A DNA stretch of 64,000 nucleotides from Paenibacillus sp. FSL R7-0204 (GTDB lineage Bacteria; Bacillota; Bacilli; Paenibacillales; Paenibacillaceae), in assembly GCF_038002225.1 (NCBI RefSeq), contig NZ_JBBOCA010000001.1, forward strand, positions 3,410,001 to 3,474,000, in the 5' to 3' direction. This document shows, piece after piece, positions 1-7,958 of this stretch. Each line of letters starts with the position of its first letter. Position 1 is the stretch's first letter. A model generated the notes under the pieces. It was not told where the DNA came from. It was given only the letters and a program-made list of their open reading frames with translations, and did no database searches. Both the position numbers and the translations under genes were made by a program.

Positions 1-2
1 GC

Positions 3-716
3 AAATATCAGCCGCATATCATCATTGCCAATGGTGAGAATGCCGCTGCCGGCAGAGGGATCACCGCTGCTATCGCTAACGAATTCTTTAACTGGGGTAT
101 CCACGGTATTACGATGGGTAATCACACTTGGGACAATAAGGATATCTTCGAGTTCATCGACGATGAGCCGCGGATCATCCGTCCGGCTAACTTTCCGCCG
201 GGGACACCGGGCCGGGGATATACCGTTGTTAAGGGGAACGGCAAGCAGCTGGCGATTGTGAATCTGCAGGGCCGTACCTTTCTTCCGGCGATTGATGATC
301 CGTTCCGGGTAGGCGAGGAGATCGTGGAGGAACTGCGCAGAGAGCATAAGTGCATTCTGGTGGATTTCCATGCGGAAGCGACCTCCGAGAAAATAGCGAT
401 GGGCTACTTTATGGATGGACTGGCTTCGATTGTGGTTGGTACACACACTCATGTGCAGAGCAATGATGATGTGATCCTGCCTGGAGGTACAGCGTATCTT
501 ACAGATGCGGGTATGGTTGGTTCAAGAGAAGGGATTCTGGGTATGGAAAAGGATGCGATCATCTATAAATTTACAACTCAGCTTCCCTCCCGGTTTGTAG
601 TCGACGAAGGCAAATGGCAGCTGCATGGTCTATTCGCAGAACTTGATGAAGCTACAGGCAGAGCGACACGACTGGAGAAGATCCGGCTGCGTGAGGATGA
701 ATGGGTGATGAGCTAG
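3..716 (+). CDS. ymdB: YmdB-family metallophosphoesterase, 5' truncated
   Basis: The reading frame is open from the window edge; about 28 N-terminal residues of the usual roughly 264 lie outside. Visible motifs are NGENAA near the start, GNHTWD (metal-binding), RPANFPPGTPG, DFHAEATSEK and GTHTHVQ, which together define the YmdB/TIGR00282 calcineurin-like phosphoesterases. In Bacillus subtilis YmdB hydrolyses 2',3'-cyclic nucleotides and influences biofilm and motility gene expression. The following gene is spoVS, the same order as in B. subtilis, which supports the call. Cytosolic; no signal peptide is expected, although the true N-terminus is not visible. Confidence 0.93.
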   Translation, partial: KYQPHIIIANGENAAAGRGITAAIANEFFNWGIHGITMGNHTWDNKDIFEFIDDEPRIIRPANFPPGTPGRGYTVVKGNGKQLAIVNLQGRTFLPAIDDPFRVGEEIVEELRREHKCILVDFHAEATSEKIAMGYFMDGLASIVVGTHTHVQSNDDVILPGGTAYLTDAGMVGSREGILGMEKDAIIYKFTTQLPSRFVVDEGKWQLHGLFAELDEATGRATRLEKIRLREDEWVMS

Positions 717-847
717 AAGGGTTTTCGTACAAATTCATACAAATAGGTAATTCGGTAAGACTCATTTTGTTTTGGGTAAAGTGTGATATTTATTATATCG
801 AAAAAGAGTATCTTTTGAACTATTTTCTCCGGAGAGGTCCGCAAAAA

Positions 848-876
848 GAAGGAATTAATTCTTCTGAAGCGAATAA
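848..876 (+). promoter_or_regulatory. Sigma-H promoter of spoVS
   Basis: GAAGGAATT (848-856) and AGCGAATAA (868-876) are separated by 11 nt. This fits the Bacillus sigma-H consensus RnAGGAwWW-N11/12-RnnGAATWW at every constrained position. It lies 54 bp upstream of the spoVS start, and spoVS is a known sigma-H-dependent early sporulation gene in B. subtilis. The match is read directly; activity is inferred. Confidence 0.75.
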
Positions 877-930
877 CATCTACTGTAGTGGAAGAAGAAC
901 ACCATCATTTTCCCAGGGGAGGTACTTACT

Positions 931-1191
931 ATGGATGTATTAAAAGTATCAGCTAAATCCAATCCAAATTCCGTTGCTGGCGCATTAGCAGGTGTTCTTC
1001 GCGAACGTGGATCGGCCGAGCTACAAGCTATTGGAGCAGGAGCACTGAACCAGGCCGTTAAAGCCGTTGCCATCGCCCGGGGATTTGTCGCACCTAGCGG
1101 AGTGGACTTGATCTGTATTCCGGCTTTTACGGATATAGTGATTGATGGGGAAGACCGGACGGCAATCAAACTTATTGTAGAACCTAGATAA
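931..1191 (+). CDS. spoVS: Stage V sporulation protein S (SpoVS)
   Basis: This is an 86-residue, very highly conserved protein (starts MDVLKVSAKSNPNSVAGALA, ends KLIVEPR). The length and sequence are those of SpoVS, a small Alba-like protein needed for progression past stage V of sporulation. The start at 931 is supported by the GGGGAGG ribosome binding site at 916-922. It has its own sigma-H-type promoter and a strong terminator, so it is probably transcribed alone although it follows ymdB. Presence of this gene implies an endospore former. Confidence 0.97.
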   Translation: MDVLKVSAKSNPNSVAGALAGVLRERGSAELQAIGAGALNQAVKAVAIARGFVAPSGVDLICIPAFTDIVIDGEDRTAIKLIVEPR

Positions 1192-1212
1192 CTCAAGTGA
1201 ATCTTTTAGATT

Positions 1213-1242
1213 AAGCCTGTTTACACTGTAAACAGGCTTTTT
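1213..1242 (+). terminator. Rho-independent terminator of spoVS
   Basis: A perfect 13-bp inverted repeat (AAGCCTGTTTACA at 1213-1225, its complement at 1227-1239) is followed by a T run. It begins 22 bp after the spoVS stop codon. Confidence 0.9.
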
Positions 1243-1350
1243 GCTATGCTGACTGCTGCTTCAGTTAGGTGCATATACATAAAATAGACGCTGGGCCGTC
1301 AATGGTTCATTCGGATATTCAGCAGGTGAAGAAAGAAGGAGAGCTGACCT

Positions 1351-2337
1351 ATGGTGGTTAACAGGAAACTGAAGGTGGCGGATTTTCATTGTGATGCTCT
1401 GAGTAAGCTGCAGGCGAATCCAGGGATAGACTTCAAGAATGATTCCCGGCTGGATGTGACCGCAGAGCGGCTGGCAGAGGGGAATGTGGGACTGCAGGTT
1501 TTTGCCATCTATTTGTCTGCGGTGCGCGGAAGGGCCAAATTCGAGGATATTCTGGGGCAAATCGAGTGCTTTCATCAAAAGGTTGCTTCTCCTGGAGGGC
1601 TTCAGTGGCTGCGATGGAAGGAAGAAGTTCAGGAAGACCGCTTACCTGCATCAGCCTATGGAATGCTCTCTCTGGAGGGCGTGGACGGTCTGGAGGGCAA
1701 TCTGTTCTATGCCCAGTTATGCTTCGAGCTGGGGGTGCGTTGTCTGGGGATTACCTGGAACTATGCCAACTGGGCGGCGGACGGTGTGCTGGAGCGGCGG
1801 AACGGCGGGTTCACTGAGCATGGGCGGAGGCTGATCGACTGGTGCAACGGGAGCGGAATGCTGCTGGATGTATCGCATTTGGCCCCGGCAGGCTTCTGGG
1901 AGCTGCTGGAGCACAGTACCCGTCCGTTCATTGCTTCGCATTCGAATTGCGCTGCGGTATGCAATCATCCCCGCAACCTGAGCGATGAGCAGCTGAAGGC
2001 ACTGATTGTAAGGGACGGAAGAATCGGGCTTACCTTTGTCCCCTGGTTCGTACGGGATGAAGGAGCGGCCCGGCGGGAGGATATGCGGAGGCATATTGAG
2101 CATGTCTGTGGTCTTGGCGGGAGCGGACAGCTGATGTTTGGCTCGGATTTTGACGGGATTGAAGCATGGGTAGAAGGGCTGGAGCATCCGGGACAATACG
2201 CGGAGTTCGCCGAGATGCTGCTGAAATATTATCCTGAGGCGGATGTGCGGGGCTGGCTGTATGAGAATGCGTTGGGGTTCTTGAGGGAACAACTGCCTTC
2301 TTCCGCAGGTAGGGCCTCTGTTCTCGCCGGGAAGTGA
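1351..2337 (+). CDS. Membrane dipeptidase (peptidase family M19)
   Basis: The 328-residue protein has the landmarks of renal-dipeptidase-type metallopeptidases: DFHCD near residue 12 (first zinc ligands), SLEGVDGL, GITWNYAN, LLDVSHL, ASHSNC and FGSDFDG. These enzymes hydrolyse dipeptides with a binuclear zinc site. Despite the family name there is no signal peptide or membrane segment, so a cytosolic enzyme is likely, as for many Bacillales members. The start at 1351 follows an AAGGAG site at 1336-1341. The gene stands alone between two terminators. The physiological substrate cannot be read from the sequence; turnover of cell-wall or nutrient dipeptides is the general expectation. Confidence 0.9.
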   Translation: MVVNRKLKVADFHCDALSKLQANPGIDFKNDSRLDVTAERLAEGNVGLQVFAIYLSAVRGRAKFEDILGQIECFHQKVASPGGLQWLRWKEEVQEDRLPASAYGMLSLEGVDGLEGNLFYAQLCFELGVRCLGITWNYANWAADGVLERRNGGFTEHGRRLIDWCNGSGMLLDVSHLAPAGFWELLEHSTRPFIASHSNCAAVCNHPRNLSDEQLKALIVRDGRIGLTFVPWFVRDEGAARREDMRRHIEHVCGLGGSGQLMFGSDFDGIEAWVEGLEHPGQYAEFAEMLLKYYPEADVRGWLYENALGFLREQLPSSAGRASVLAGK

Positions 2338-2396
2338 CTATGAATTGGAAAAACCAGGATGAAGCCATTCACAGAATCGTAATATGCCCGGAAAAA

Positions 2397-2427
2397 AGCC
2401 TCGCATTGTGATGCGGGTCTTTTTATT
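2397..2427 (+). terminator. Probable terminator of the dipeptidase gene
   Basis: An imperfect 10-bp stem (2397-2406 with 2411-2420; one mismatch and one G-U pair) with a 4-nt loop is followed by TTTTTATTTAT. It sits 60 bp after the stop codon. Confidence 0.65.
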
Positions 2428-2499
2428 TATGGGTAAATAGATGTATAATGTTCAGTGGCTTGTACAGATACTAGAGAAAATACAAGGAGTGACTTAAAA

Positions 2500-3072
2500 A
2501 TGAGCAAGACTGTACCCGTAGGTGTGTCGGCCCGGCATATTCACCTTACGCAGGAGCACGTAGAAGCATTGTTCGGCCCAGGTTATCAATTGACCGAGTT
2601 CAAACCCCTGTCCCAACCCGGACAATTCGCAGCGAATGAGCAAGTGGCTGTAATTGGTTCGAAAGGGAAGTTCGACAAAGTAAGAATCCTCGGACCTGCC
2701 CGTCCGGCTTCGCAGCTGGAAGTATCCCGCACAGACTCCTTCAGCCTCGGCGTGAAGGCACCTGTCCGTGAATCCGGCAATATTGAAGGAACACCAGGGA
2801 TTACGATTAAAGGACCTGCCGGTGAAGTTGAGCTGGAGACTGGCGTTATTGTAGCAGCGCGCCACATCCACTTCCATACATCCGAAGCAGAAGCTTGGGG
2901 CATTGCCGATAAGCAGCTCCTGAAGGTACGTCTGGGCGGCGAACGTGGCCTGGTGCTGGAGAACGTGATTGCACGCGTATCCGACAGCTTCAAGCTGGAC
3001 ATGCACATCGATACTGATGAAGCTAATGCTGCCGGTGCCAACAATGGCGATACCGCTGAAATCCTAGACTAG
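2500..3072 (+). CDS. pduL: Phosphate propanoyltransferase (PduL-type)
   Basis: PduL enzymes convert acyl-CoA and phosphate into acyl-phosphate and CoA. The 190-residue protein has the duplicated PduL architecture with its zinc-binding His motifs: RHIHL at residues 12-16 and RHIHF in the second half. I choose ATG 2500 because AAGGAGT at 2484-2490 is spaced correctly for it; an upstream in-frame GTG at 2455 would add 15 non-conserved residues and has no ribosome binding site. No microcompartment shell or diol dehydratase genes are adjacent, so a general phosphotransacylase role (acetate or propionate metabolism) is more likely than a microcompartment role. It is monocistronic, with a terminator on each side. 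Confidence 0.93.
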   Translation: MSKTVPVGVSARHIHLTQEHVEALFGPGYQLTEFKPLSQPGQFAANEQVAVIGSKGKFDKVRILGPARPASQLEVSRTDSFSLGVKAPVRESGNIEGTPGITIKGPAGEVELETGVIVAARHIHFHTSEAEAWGIADKQLLKVRLGGERGLVLENVIARVSDSFKLDMHIDTDEANAAGANNGDTAEILD

Positions 3073-3095
3073 TATTTTATAATAGGTAAGACAAG

Positions 3096-3124
3096 AGCAG
3101 GGGACCTTTCCTCTGCTTTTTTGT
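3096..3124 (+). terminator. Rho-independent terminator of pduL
   Basis: A 9-bp stem (AGCAGGGGA at 3096-3104 with TCCTCTGCT at 3109-3117, one G-U pair) has a 4-nt loop and is followed by a T run. It starts 24 bp after the stop codon. Confidence 0.85.
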
Positions 3125-3156
3125 TATAAATTTTTTTGAAAAGAAAGAAATGAAAG

Positions 3157-3185
3157 TTTTCATATTCGCTTTTCTGTGTTATCAT
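3157..3185 (+). promoter_or_regulatory. Candidate sigma-A promoter of the RNA helicase gene
   Basis: TTTTCA (3157-3162) and TATCAT (3180-3185) are separated by exactly 17 nt, giving 4/6 and 5/6 matches to the consensus boxes. It would leave a 5' leader of about 100 nt before the helicase start, and long leaders are common in cold-induced helicase genes. This is an eyeballed prediction only. Confidence 0.4.
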
Positions 3186-3292
3186 TATGTGTTATGACTT
3201 TGCTGAGCGCTATGTGGAGACGCCGCAAAAGGAATATTCAGTACTGGAATTAAGGATTCACCAATATATGTATGCACAATGAAGGAGATAAA

Positions 3293-4864
3293 ATGACATT
3301 TAACGATTTGAACCTGATCCCCCCGATTCTTAAGGCGCTTAGCCTGGAAAACTATACATCCCCAACCCCTATTCAGGAAGAATCGATTCCTGCAGCATTG
3401 GCCGGTAGAGACATCCTGGGCTGTGCACAGACCGGTACCGGTAAAACGGCGGCCTTCTCATTGCCGATTATTCAGCTGCTGAGCCAGCAGCCGGGCAGAA
3501 CCGGCGGAGGCAAGCGCATCCGTTCCCTGATTCTTACGCCTACCCGTGAGCTGGCATTGCAAATTCAGGAGAACATTCAGGCCTACAGCAAGTTCACAAC
3601 GATCCGTTCGACAGCCATTGTCGGTGGAGTATCACAGAAGGCCCAGGAGCGGGCGCTGGCAATTGGTGCCGATATTCTGATTGCTACACCGGGCCGCCTA
3701 ATCGACCTGATCAGCCAAAAGCGTGTGGATCTGCAGCATGTGCAGATTCTGGTGCTGGATGAAGCGGACCGCATGCTGGATATGGGCTTCATTCATGATG
3801 TGAAGCGGATTATCGCCAAGATGCCGCTCAAGAAGCAGACCTTGTTCTTCTCGGCGACTATGCCTACGGAGATTTCCCAGCTGGTGAAGACACTGCTTGT
3901 GAATCCGGTGAAAATCGAGATTACTCCGGTATCCTCCACGGTAGACAGAATTGAGCAGTCGATCTATCTGCTGGAGAACGGAAATAAGCAGAATCAGCTG
4001 AACCGTCTGCTGCAGGACCCGTCGATTGTATCGGCGCTGGTATTCACACGCACCAAACGCGGCGCGGACCGGGTAACCCGGGATTTAACCCGCATTAATA
4101 TTACAGCACAGGCCATTCACGGCAACAAATCACAGAATGAGCGCCAGAATGCGCTGAGAAACTTCAAGAGCGGAGCGACCCGCGTGCTGGTAGCTACAGA
4201 CATCGCTGCGCGCGGAATTGATATTGATGAGCTGTCCCATGTCATCAACTTCAACCTGCCGAATATTCCGGAAACCTATGTTCACCGTATTGGCCGGACC
4301 GGCCGTGCGGGAATGAGCGGCATCGCCATCTCGCTGTGTGAAGCGGAGGAAATTCCGTATCTGAAGGATATCCAAAAGCTGATCGGCAAGACAATTCCGG
4401 AGATCAAGGACCATGCATATCCGATGTCTAAGAGCAATCTGGCATTGCTGGCAGACCGTCCCGGCAAAGCACCGGTCAAACCGTCGCAGAAAGCCAAAAC
4501 GAATCCGCCCCGCAAGCCGAAGTCGGAATGGTTCGCGCAAGGCAAGCAGCAGAGCGGCGGCAACACTGGTGGCGCTAAAGGCGCATCTGGCAGCGGTCAT
4601 GCAGGCAGTGGAGCTAGAAGCGCTTCGGGCAGCAGTTATGCTGGCGGTGGGGCGAGAGGTGCTTCGGGGAGCGGCCATGCAGGCAGTGGAGCAAGAGGTG
4701 CTTCAGGCAATCAGGCTAATGGCAGCGGCCGTCCAGGCGGCAGCCAGAGCCCAAAATCATCCAGCGGCTCATACGGCCGTTCAAGCCAGCCGGGCAGCAC
4801 ACCTGGCGGCAGTCAGAGCGGTCGACCGAGCAGCCGTCCAGCGGCTAAAGCGGGCCGTTCGTAA
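3293..4864 (+). CDS. DEAD-box ATP-dependent RNA helicase with repetitive C-terminal tail
   Basis: It unwinds structured RNA using ATP, typically in ribosome assembly, mRNA decay or cold adaptation. The 523-residue protein carries all core motifs in order: Q motif (TPIQEE), AQTGTGKT (motif I), PTREL, TPGR, DEAD with the RhlE/CshA-type extension DRMLDMGF, SAT, ARGIDI and HRIGRTGR. After about residue 400 comes a basic, then Gly/Ser/Ala-rich disordered tail including a 13-residue tandem repeat. The start at 3293 is chosen over the upstream in-frame ATG 3272 because GAAGGAGAT at 3281-3289 serves it. It faces dapA convergently across a shared terminator. RhlE or CshA subfamily assignment is not settled. 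Confidence 0.95.
   Translation: MTFNDLNLIPPILKALSLENYTSPTPIQEESIPAALAGRDILGCAQTGTGKTAAFSLPIIQLLSQQPGRTGGGKRIRSLILTPTRELALQIQENIQAYSKFTTIRSTAIVGGVSQKAQERALAIGADILIATPGRLIDLISQKRVDLQHVQILVLDEADRMLDMGFIHDVKRIIAKMPLKKQTLFFSATMPTEISQLVKTLLVNPVKIEITPVSSTVDRIEQSIYLLENGNKQNQLNRLLQDPSIVSALVFTRTKRGADRVTRDLTRINITAQAIHGNKSQNERQNALRNFKSGATRVLVATDIAARGIDIDELSHVINFNLPNIPETYVHRIGRTGRAGMSGIAISLCEAEEIPYLKDIQKLIGKTIPEIKDHAYPMSKSNLALLADRPGKAPVKPSQKAKTNPPRKPKSEWFAQGKQQSGGNTGGAKGASGSGHAGSGARSASGSSYAGGGARGASGSGHAGSGARGASGNQANGSGRPGGSQSPKSSSGSYGRSSQPGSTPGGSQSGRPSSRPAAKAGRS
4580..4708 (+). repeat. 39-bp in-frame tandem repeat in the helicase tail
   Basis: Three consecutive 39-bp units (4580-4618, 4619-4657, 4658-4696) and a partial fourth encode the 13-residue unit GASGSGHAGSGAR and a variant SASGSSYAGGGAR. 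Units 1 and 3 encode the same peptide with synonymous differences. This type of repeat is prone to copy-number change. Confidence 0.85.
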
Positions 4865-4879
4865 TTCGGTTTTGCAAAC

Positions 4880-4927
4880 ACAAACACCCGCCATTCTCAG
4901 GATCTCACTGAAATGGCGGGTGTTTGT
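4880..4927. terminator. Bidirectional terminator between helicase and dapA
   Basis: A perfect 16-bp inverted repeat (4880-4895 with 4912-4927, rich in CACCCGCC/GGCGGGTG) lies between two convergent genes. It has T-rich sequence outside both arms on the respective strands. Confidence 0.85.
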
Positions 4928-4949
4928 CTGTTCCACGTCCTCTTATCTG

Positions 4950-5855
4950 TTACATCGCTTCTTGTCTGCCCATGACAGCTTCCCCTGCAAGGTAGGCGCC
5001 CAGCTCTTCGCGCAGCGCGGCGCTGATGGAAGTCATTGGCAAGCGGAGCGTATCCGAGGAGAGCTCTCCGAGTTCGCTGAGCAGCCATTTGATCGGAGCC
5101 GGGTTGGACTCCTTGAACAGCAGCTTCATCAGCGGCACCAGCTGATCATACGCAGCCTGTGCAGCCTCAACCTGACCGGCTCTGTACTGCTCGTAGATAC
5201 TGAGGAAGCGGCCGGTATGTACATTGGCTGAGGCCAGCATGCCTCCGGCGGCTCCGTAGCCCAGCATCTCGAAGAAATGCAGATCATCGCCGCAGAGCAC
5301 AGGCTTGCCGCCGCCCTTGGACAGCTCGGAGACGAGTAAGGGGGAGCCGGAGCAGTCTTTTAACCCTACGACATTATTCATCTCCAGGATCGTACGGGCG
5401 GTGTCCAGCGTCATGCCGACTCCAGTGCGGCCCGGGATATCATAGGCCATAATGGGCAGACCCACCTCTGCCGCCTTGCGGAAATGGGCGATGATGCCTT
5501 CCTGAGACGGACGGCTGTAATAAGGGACAACCACCAGTGCGGCATCGGCACCTGCGTTCGCCGCCAGCTCAGTACGGGCCACGGTAGAGTAGGTATCATT
5601 CGTACCTGTGCCCACCACGAGCGGGATGGAGCTGGACTTCAAAAGTTCCCGTGAGGTATCCACGAGTGTCTGTAATTCCTGTATAGTGACTGTCGGCGAT
5701 TCTCCAGTGGTTCCATTGACGACCAGACCATGAATATTGTTCTTGATGATGTTGTTCACATACCGCTGATACGATTCCAGATCAAGCTCACCAGCAGCAT
5801 GGAATGGGGTGACCACGGGAACATAAATTCCATAAATCTGTGCTTCTGTTAACAT
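4950..5855 (-). CDS. dapA: 4-hydroxy-tetrahydrodipicolinate synthase (DapA-type)
   Basis: It condenses pyruvate with aspartate semialdehyde in the lysine and dipicolinate pathway. The 301-residue protein keeps the family's key residues: NGTTGE (47-52, substrate-activating Thr), the PYYSRP Tyr pair near 112-113, GRTGV with the carboxylate-binding Arg near 143, and the Schiff-base Lys166 in VVGLKDCSG. Retention of that Arg favours a true DapA over related aldolases. GGAGGA sits just upstream of the start. Unlike the usual dapG-dapA operon, it stands alone and divergent from a LysR regulator, so it may be a second, specially regulated copy; sporulation demand for dipicolinate is one possible reason. 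Confidence 0.9.
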   Translation of the reverse strand: MLTEAQIYGIYVPVVTPFHAAGELDLESYQRYVNNIIKNNIHGLVVNGTTGESPTVTIQELQTLVDTSRELLKSSSIPLVVGTGTNDTYSTVARTELAANAGADAALVVVPYYSRPSQEGIIAHFRKAAEVGLPIMAYDIPGRTGVGMTLDTARTILEMNNVVGLKDCSGSPLLVSELSKGGGKPVLCGDDLHFFEMLGYGAAGGMLASANVHTGRFLSIYEQYRAGQVEAAQAAYDQLVPLMKLLFKESNPAPIKWLLSELGELSSDTLRLPMTSISAALREELGAYLAGEAVMGRQEAM

Positions 5856-5945
5856 GAATATCGTCCTCCAAAAATGTAAAATCCGTTTGTTCTACTGTAC
5901 CATGGATTATTGCATCGTTGTTAGCTATAATAAATGATGTGGGTT

Positions 5946-5960
5946 ATCAATAATATTGAT
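5946..5960. promoter_or_regulatory. Candidate LysR-type operator between dapA and its regulator
   Basis: The dyad ATCAAT-N3-ATTGAT contains the ATC-N9-GAT arrangement typical of LysR-family boxes. It lies 14 bp upstream of the LysR start in the divergent intergenic region, where autoregulation and control of dapA would be expected. No binding data are implied. Confidence 0.5.
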
Positions 5961-5974
5961 GTTAGGGTGAGACG

Positions 5975-6871
5975 ATGGACTTAACATATATGCGGACCTT
6001 CCGCGAAGTGGCCAAGCGGCAGAGCTTCACGCGCGCGGCTGAAGAGCTGGGCTATGCACAGTCCAGTGTCACGATGCAGATACAGAAGATTGAGAAGGAA
6101 TACGGCGTGCCGCTCATTGAACGTCATGGCCGCGCCTTGCGCCTGACGCCTCCTGGGGAAGAGCTGCTTAAGCTGTTCGTGGAGATTCTGGAACTCTATG
6201 ACCGCTCTAAGGAAACGATCGCCCAGCAGATCGGCGGAACACTTACGATTGGAACGATTGATTCACTTGCGGCCTTCTATCTGCCGCCGTTCCTGCAGCA
6301 ACTGCGGACGATGTTCCCAGGTCTGAATATTCATTTGCAGACTGAGCAGGAGGCCAATCTGATCTCTAAAATCAGGGACGGAGAGGTCGATATCGGTCTT
6401 CTGCTGGACCGAAGTACGGTGGATAGCGCGCTTACGCGGACGATCATCCGCGAGGAGCCGCTTGTCCTCGTGGCACCAGCCAGCCATCCGCTGGCCCGGC
6501 TGGAGCAGGTGACCCTACAGGATCTGAATAACTGCGAGCTGATTGTCTCCGAGGAGAGCTGCATTTACCGCAGCCTGTTCGAGAACCTGCTCCGGGACCA
6601 CGGGATCGTGTTTCGGATCGGTTTTGAGCTGTCGAATCTGGAGGCGATTAAGCGGTGCGTCCGCAATGGCCTGGGCATAGCCCTGCTGCCGCGGATTGTG
6701 GCTGAGGAGGAGATCGAGCGGGGGAACCTGTCCGAGCTGTCTTTTGCCCACCCGGAGATTCATTTCGATCTCCAGCTGCTGCTGCATCCGAAGAAGTGGA
6801 AGTCCCTGCCGCTCCAGTCGCTGATTCAGATGCTGCTAGAGGACGCCAAGGCGAAGACGGCCGCGCTGTGA
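5975..6871 (+). CDS. LysR-family transcriptional regulator, divergent from dapA
   Basis: The 298-residue protein begins with a LysR winged helix-turn-helix (MDLTYMRTFREVAKRQSFTR, then AAEELGYAQSSVTMQIQKIE). It is followed by a periplasmic-binding-like effector domain (GGTLTIGTIDSLAAFYLPPF). By family rule it probably controls the divergent gene, here dapA, and itself. The ribosome binding site AGGGTGAG precedes the ATG. The effector is unknown. Confidence 0.93.
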   Translation: MDLTYMRTFREVAKRQSFTRAAEELGYAQSSVTMQIQKIEKEYGVPLIERHGRALRLTPPGEELLKLFVEILELYDRSKETIAQQIGGTLTIGTIDSLAAFYLPPFLQQLRTMFPGLNIHLQTEQEANLISKIRDGEVDIGLLLDRSTVDSALTRTIIREEPLVLVAPASHPLARLEQVTLQDLNNCELIVSEESCIYRSLFENLLRDHGIVFRIGFELSNLEAIKRCVRNGLGIALLPRIVAEEEIERGNLSELSFAHPEIHFDLQLLLHPKKWKSLPLQSLIQMLLEDAKAKTAAL

Positions 6872-6891
6872 AAATGACTCATACCATATAG

Positions 6892-6937
6892 AAGAGCACT
6901 GCCGTATCGCCCTCATGAAGGGTGCGGCAGTGCTCTT
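6892..6937. terminator. Bidirectional terminator after the LysR gene
   Basis: A perfect 13-bp stem (AAGAGCACTGCCG 6892-6904 with its complement 6925-6937) has a second small GCCCT/AGGGT stem inside. It lies between convergent genes with a T-rich stretch downstream. Confidence 0.8.
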
Positions 6938-6969
6938 GTTCGTATTATAAGCTAATATTGCTGATTACT

Positions 6970-7839
6970 TTAATACCGTTCCAGAATCAGCTGGGTCTTG
7001 AGGCCATCGGCAGGAATAAGCCAACCTTCGGCGTTCAGCAGGCTCATCAGCCCGGCACGTAATCCGGTTACGATGGTGCTATCTTCGGTTTTGAACGAAA
7101 TTTCCACGATATTCTGGATGCCGCTTCCCTCCTCGTCACGTACAGGCCATACTTCGAGTGTAATCTCCTGATTGTTCCAGGTGCCTGTATACCGCTCGAA
7201 GGTCAACGGGCCACGCGCCCGGGAGGCTGCCAGATTCTCTTTCCCCCAGTTCGATGCAGACCAGTTCTTCAATTTGCCCGGCAGCTTGTCCAGCAGCAGC
7301 TTCAGGGCCTCTTCCTCAGCAGGGAGCACAGCTCCGGCAGCTTTGGTGCTGATCTTCTTGGTGTTGGAGAAGCTGAGGGTCTGCTTGCCATACCCCCAAT
7401 CCACCTCTGCTTCATAGTTGTCATCGGAGGCATCGAAGCCCTCCTGATTCGCCAGGGTGAGCGCTGCCTGGATATTTCCGTTCACGACAGGATAACGTTT
7501 CTTGTAGGTCAATTCATAATCGGATTTGTTCTCTTTTTTACGTATCCGCACATCCCACCCCTTGCTGTTCAGCTCAAGCGTGTCGGTATCGAAATACTCG
7601 ACACGGATAGCCTGTGGAGTTGAATTCAGGTCGAGTGTATCCATGACCTCGCTGCGTGGCGATCCGCTGCTGTCCAGTACAAGATCAGGGTCCGCCAGAA
7701 ACTTCACTTCATAGGCTGGAACTGCATTAGCTGCGGCTGAGACACGCTCCGGCAGCAGGATGCCCTGTCCGGCCAATCCACCGCCTGCTGTCACAATACT
7801 CAGCATGAAGGACAGGGTAAGCTTTTTCCATTTTCTCAA
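6970..7839 (-). CDS. Secreted protein with CYTH-like (triphosphate tunnel) domain
   Basis: A lipid-free signal peptide is evident (basic MRKWKK, a hydrophobic stretch, then VSAAANA as likely cleavage region near residue 38). The mature part contains YEVKF, then a run reading EYFDTDTLELNSKGWDVRIR followed by YELTYKKRYP. This pattern of DT-L-L-G-RiR-K residues is typical of CYTH/triphosphate tunnel proteins, which bind polyphosphates in a beta barrel. Export is unusual for that fold. The start is TTG at 7839, served by AGGAGTGA six bases upstream; no in-frame ATG has a better site. Function is not known. The CYTH assignment rests on motif reading only. Confidence 0.65.
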   Translation of the reverse strand: MRKWKKLTLSFMLSIVTAGGGLAGQGILLPERVSAAANAVPAYEVKFLADPDLVLDSSGSPRSEVMDTLDLNSTPQAIRVEYFDTDTLELNSKGWDVRIRKKENKSDYELTYKKRYPVVNGNIQAALTLANQEGFDASDDNYEAEVDWGYGKQTLSFSNTKKISTKAAGAVLPAEEEALKLLLDKLPGKLKNWSASNWGKENLAASRARGPLTFERYTGTWNNQEITLEVWPVRDEEGSGIQNIVEISFKTEDSTIVTGLRAGLMSLLNAEGWLIPADGLKTQLILERY

Positions 7840-7958
7840 GCATTATCACTCCTATGATCGTGTTTGGGTACATGACCCACTTTACGGGCTGAGTATATGG
7901 GATCGGTTAAAGCGAAAGGGGAATTGCGTTAATCCTCCATAGACTTCCTCAATGGCAG

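Noticed and set aside
2455..2499. Longer pduL start (GTG 2455)
   Set aside because: No ribosome binding site and the added residues are not part of the conserved N-terminus; ATG 2500 has AAGGAGT.
5910..5931. TTGCAT and TATAAT upstream of the first LysR gene as a promoter
   Set aside because: The spacing is only 10 nt, and at 17 nt the -35 sequence is poor.
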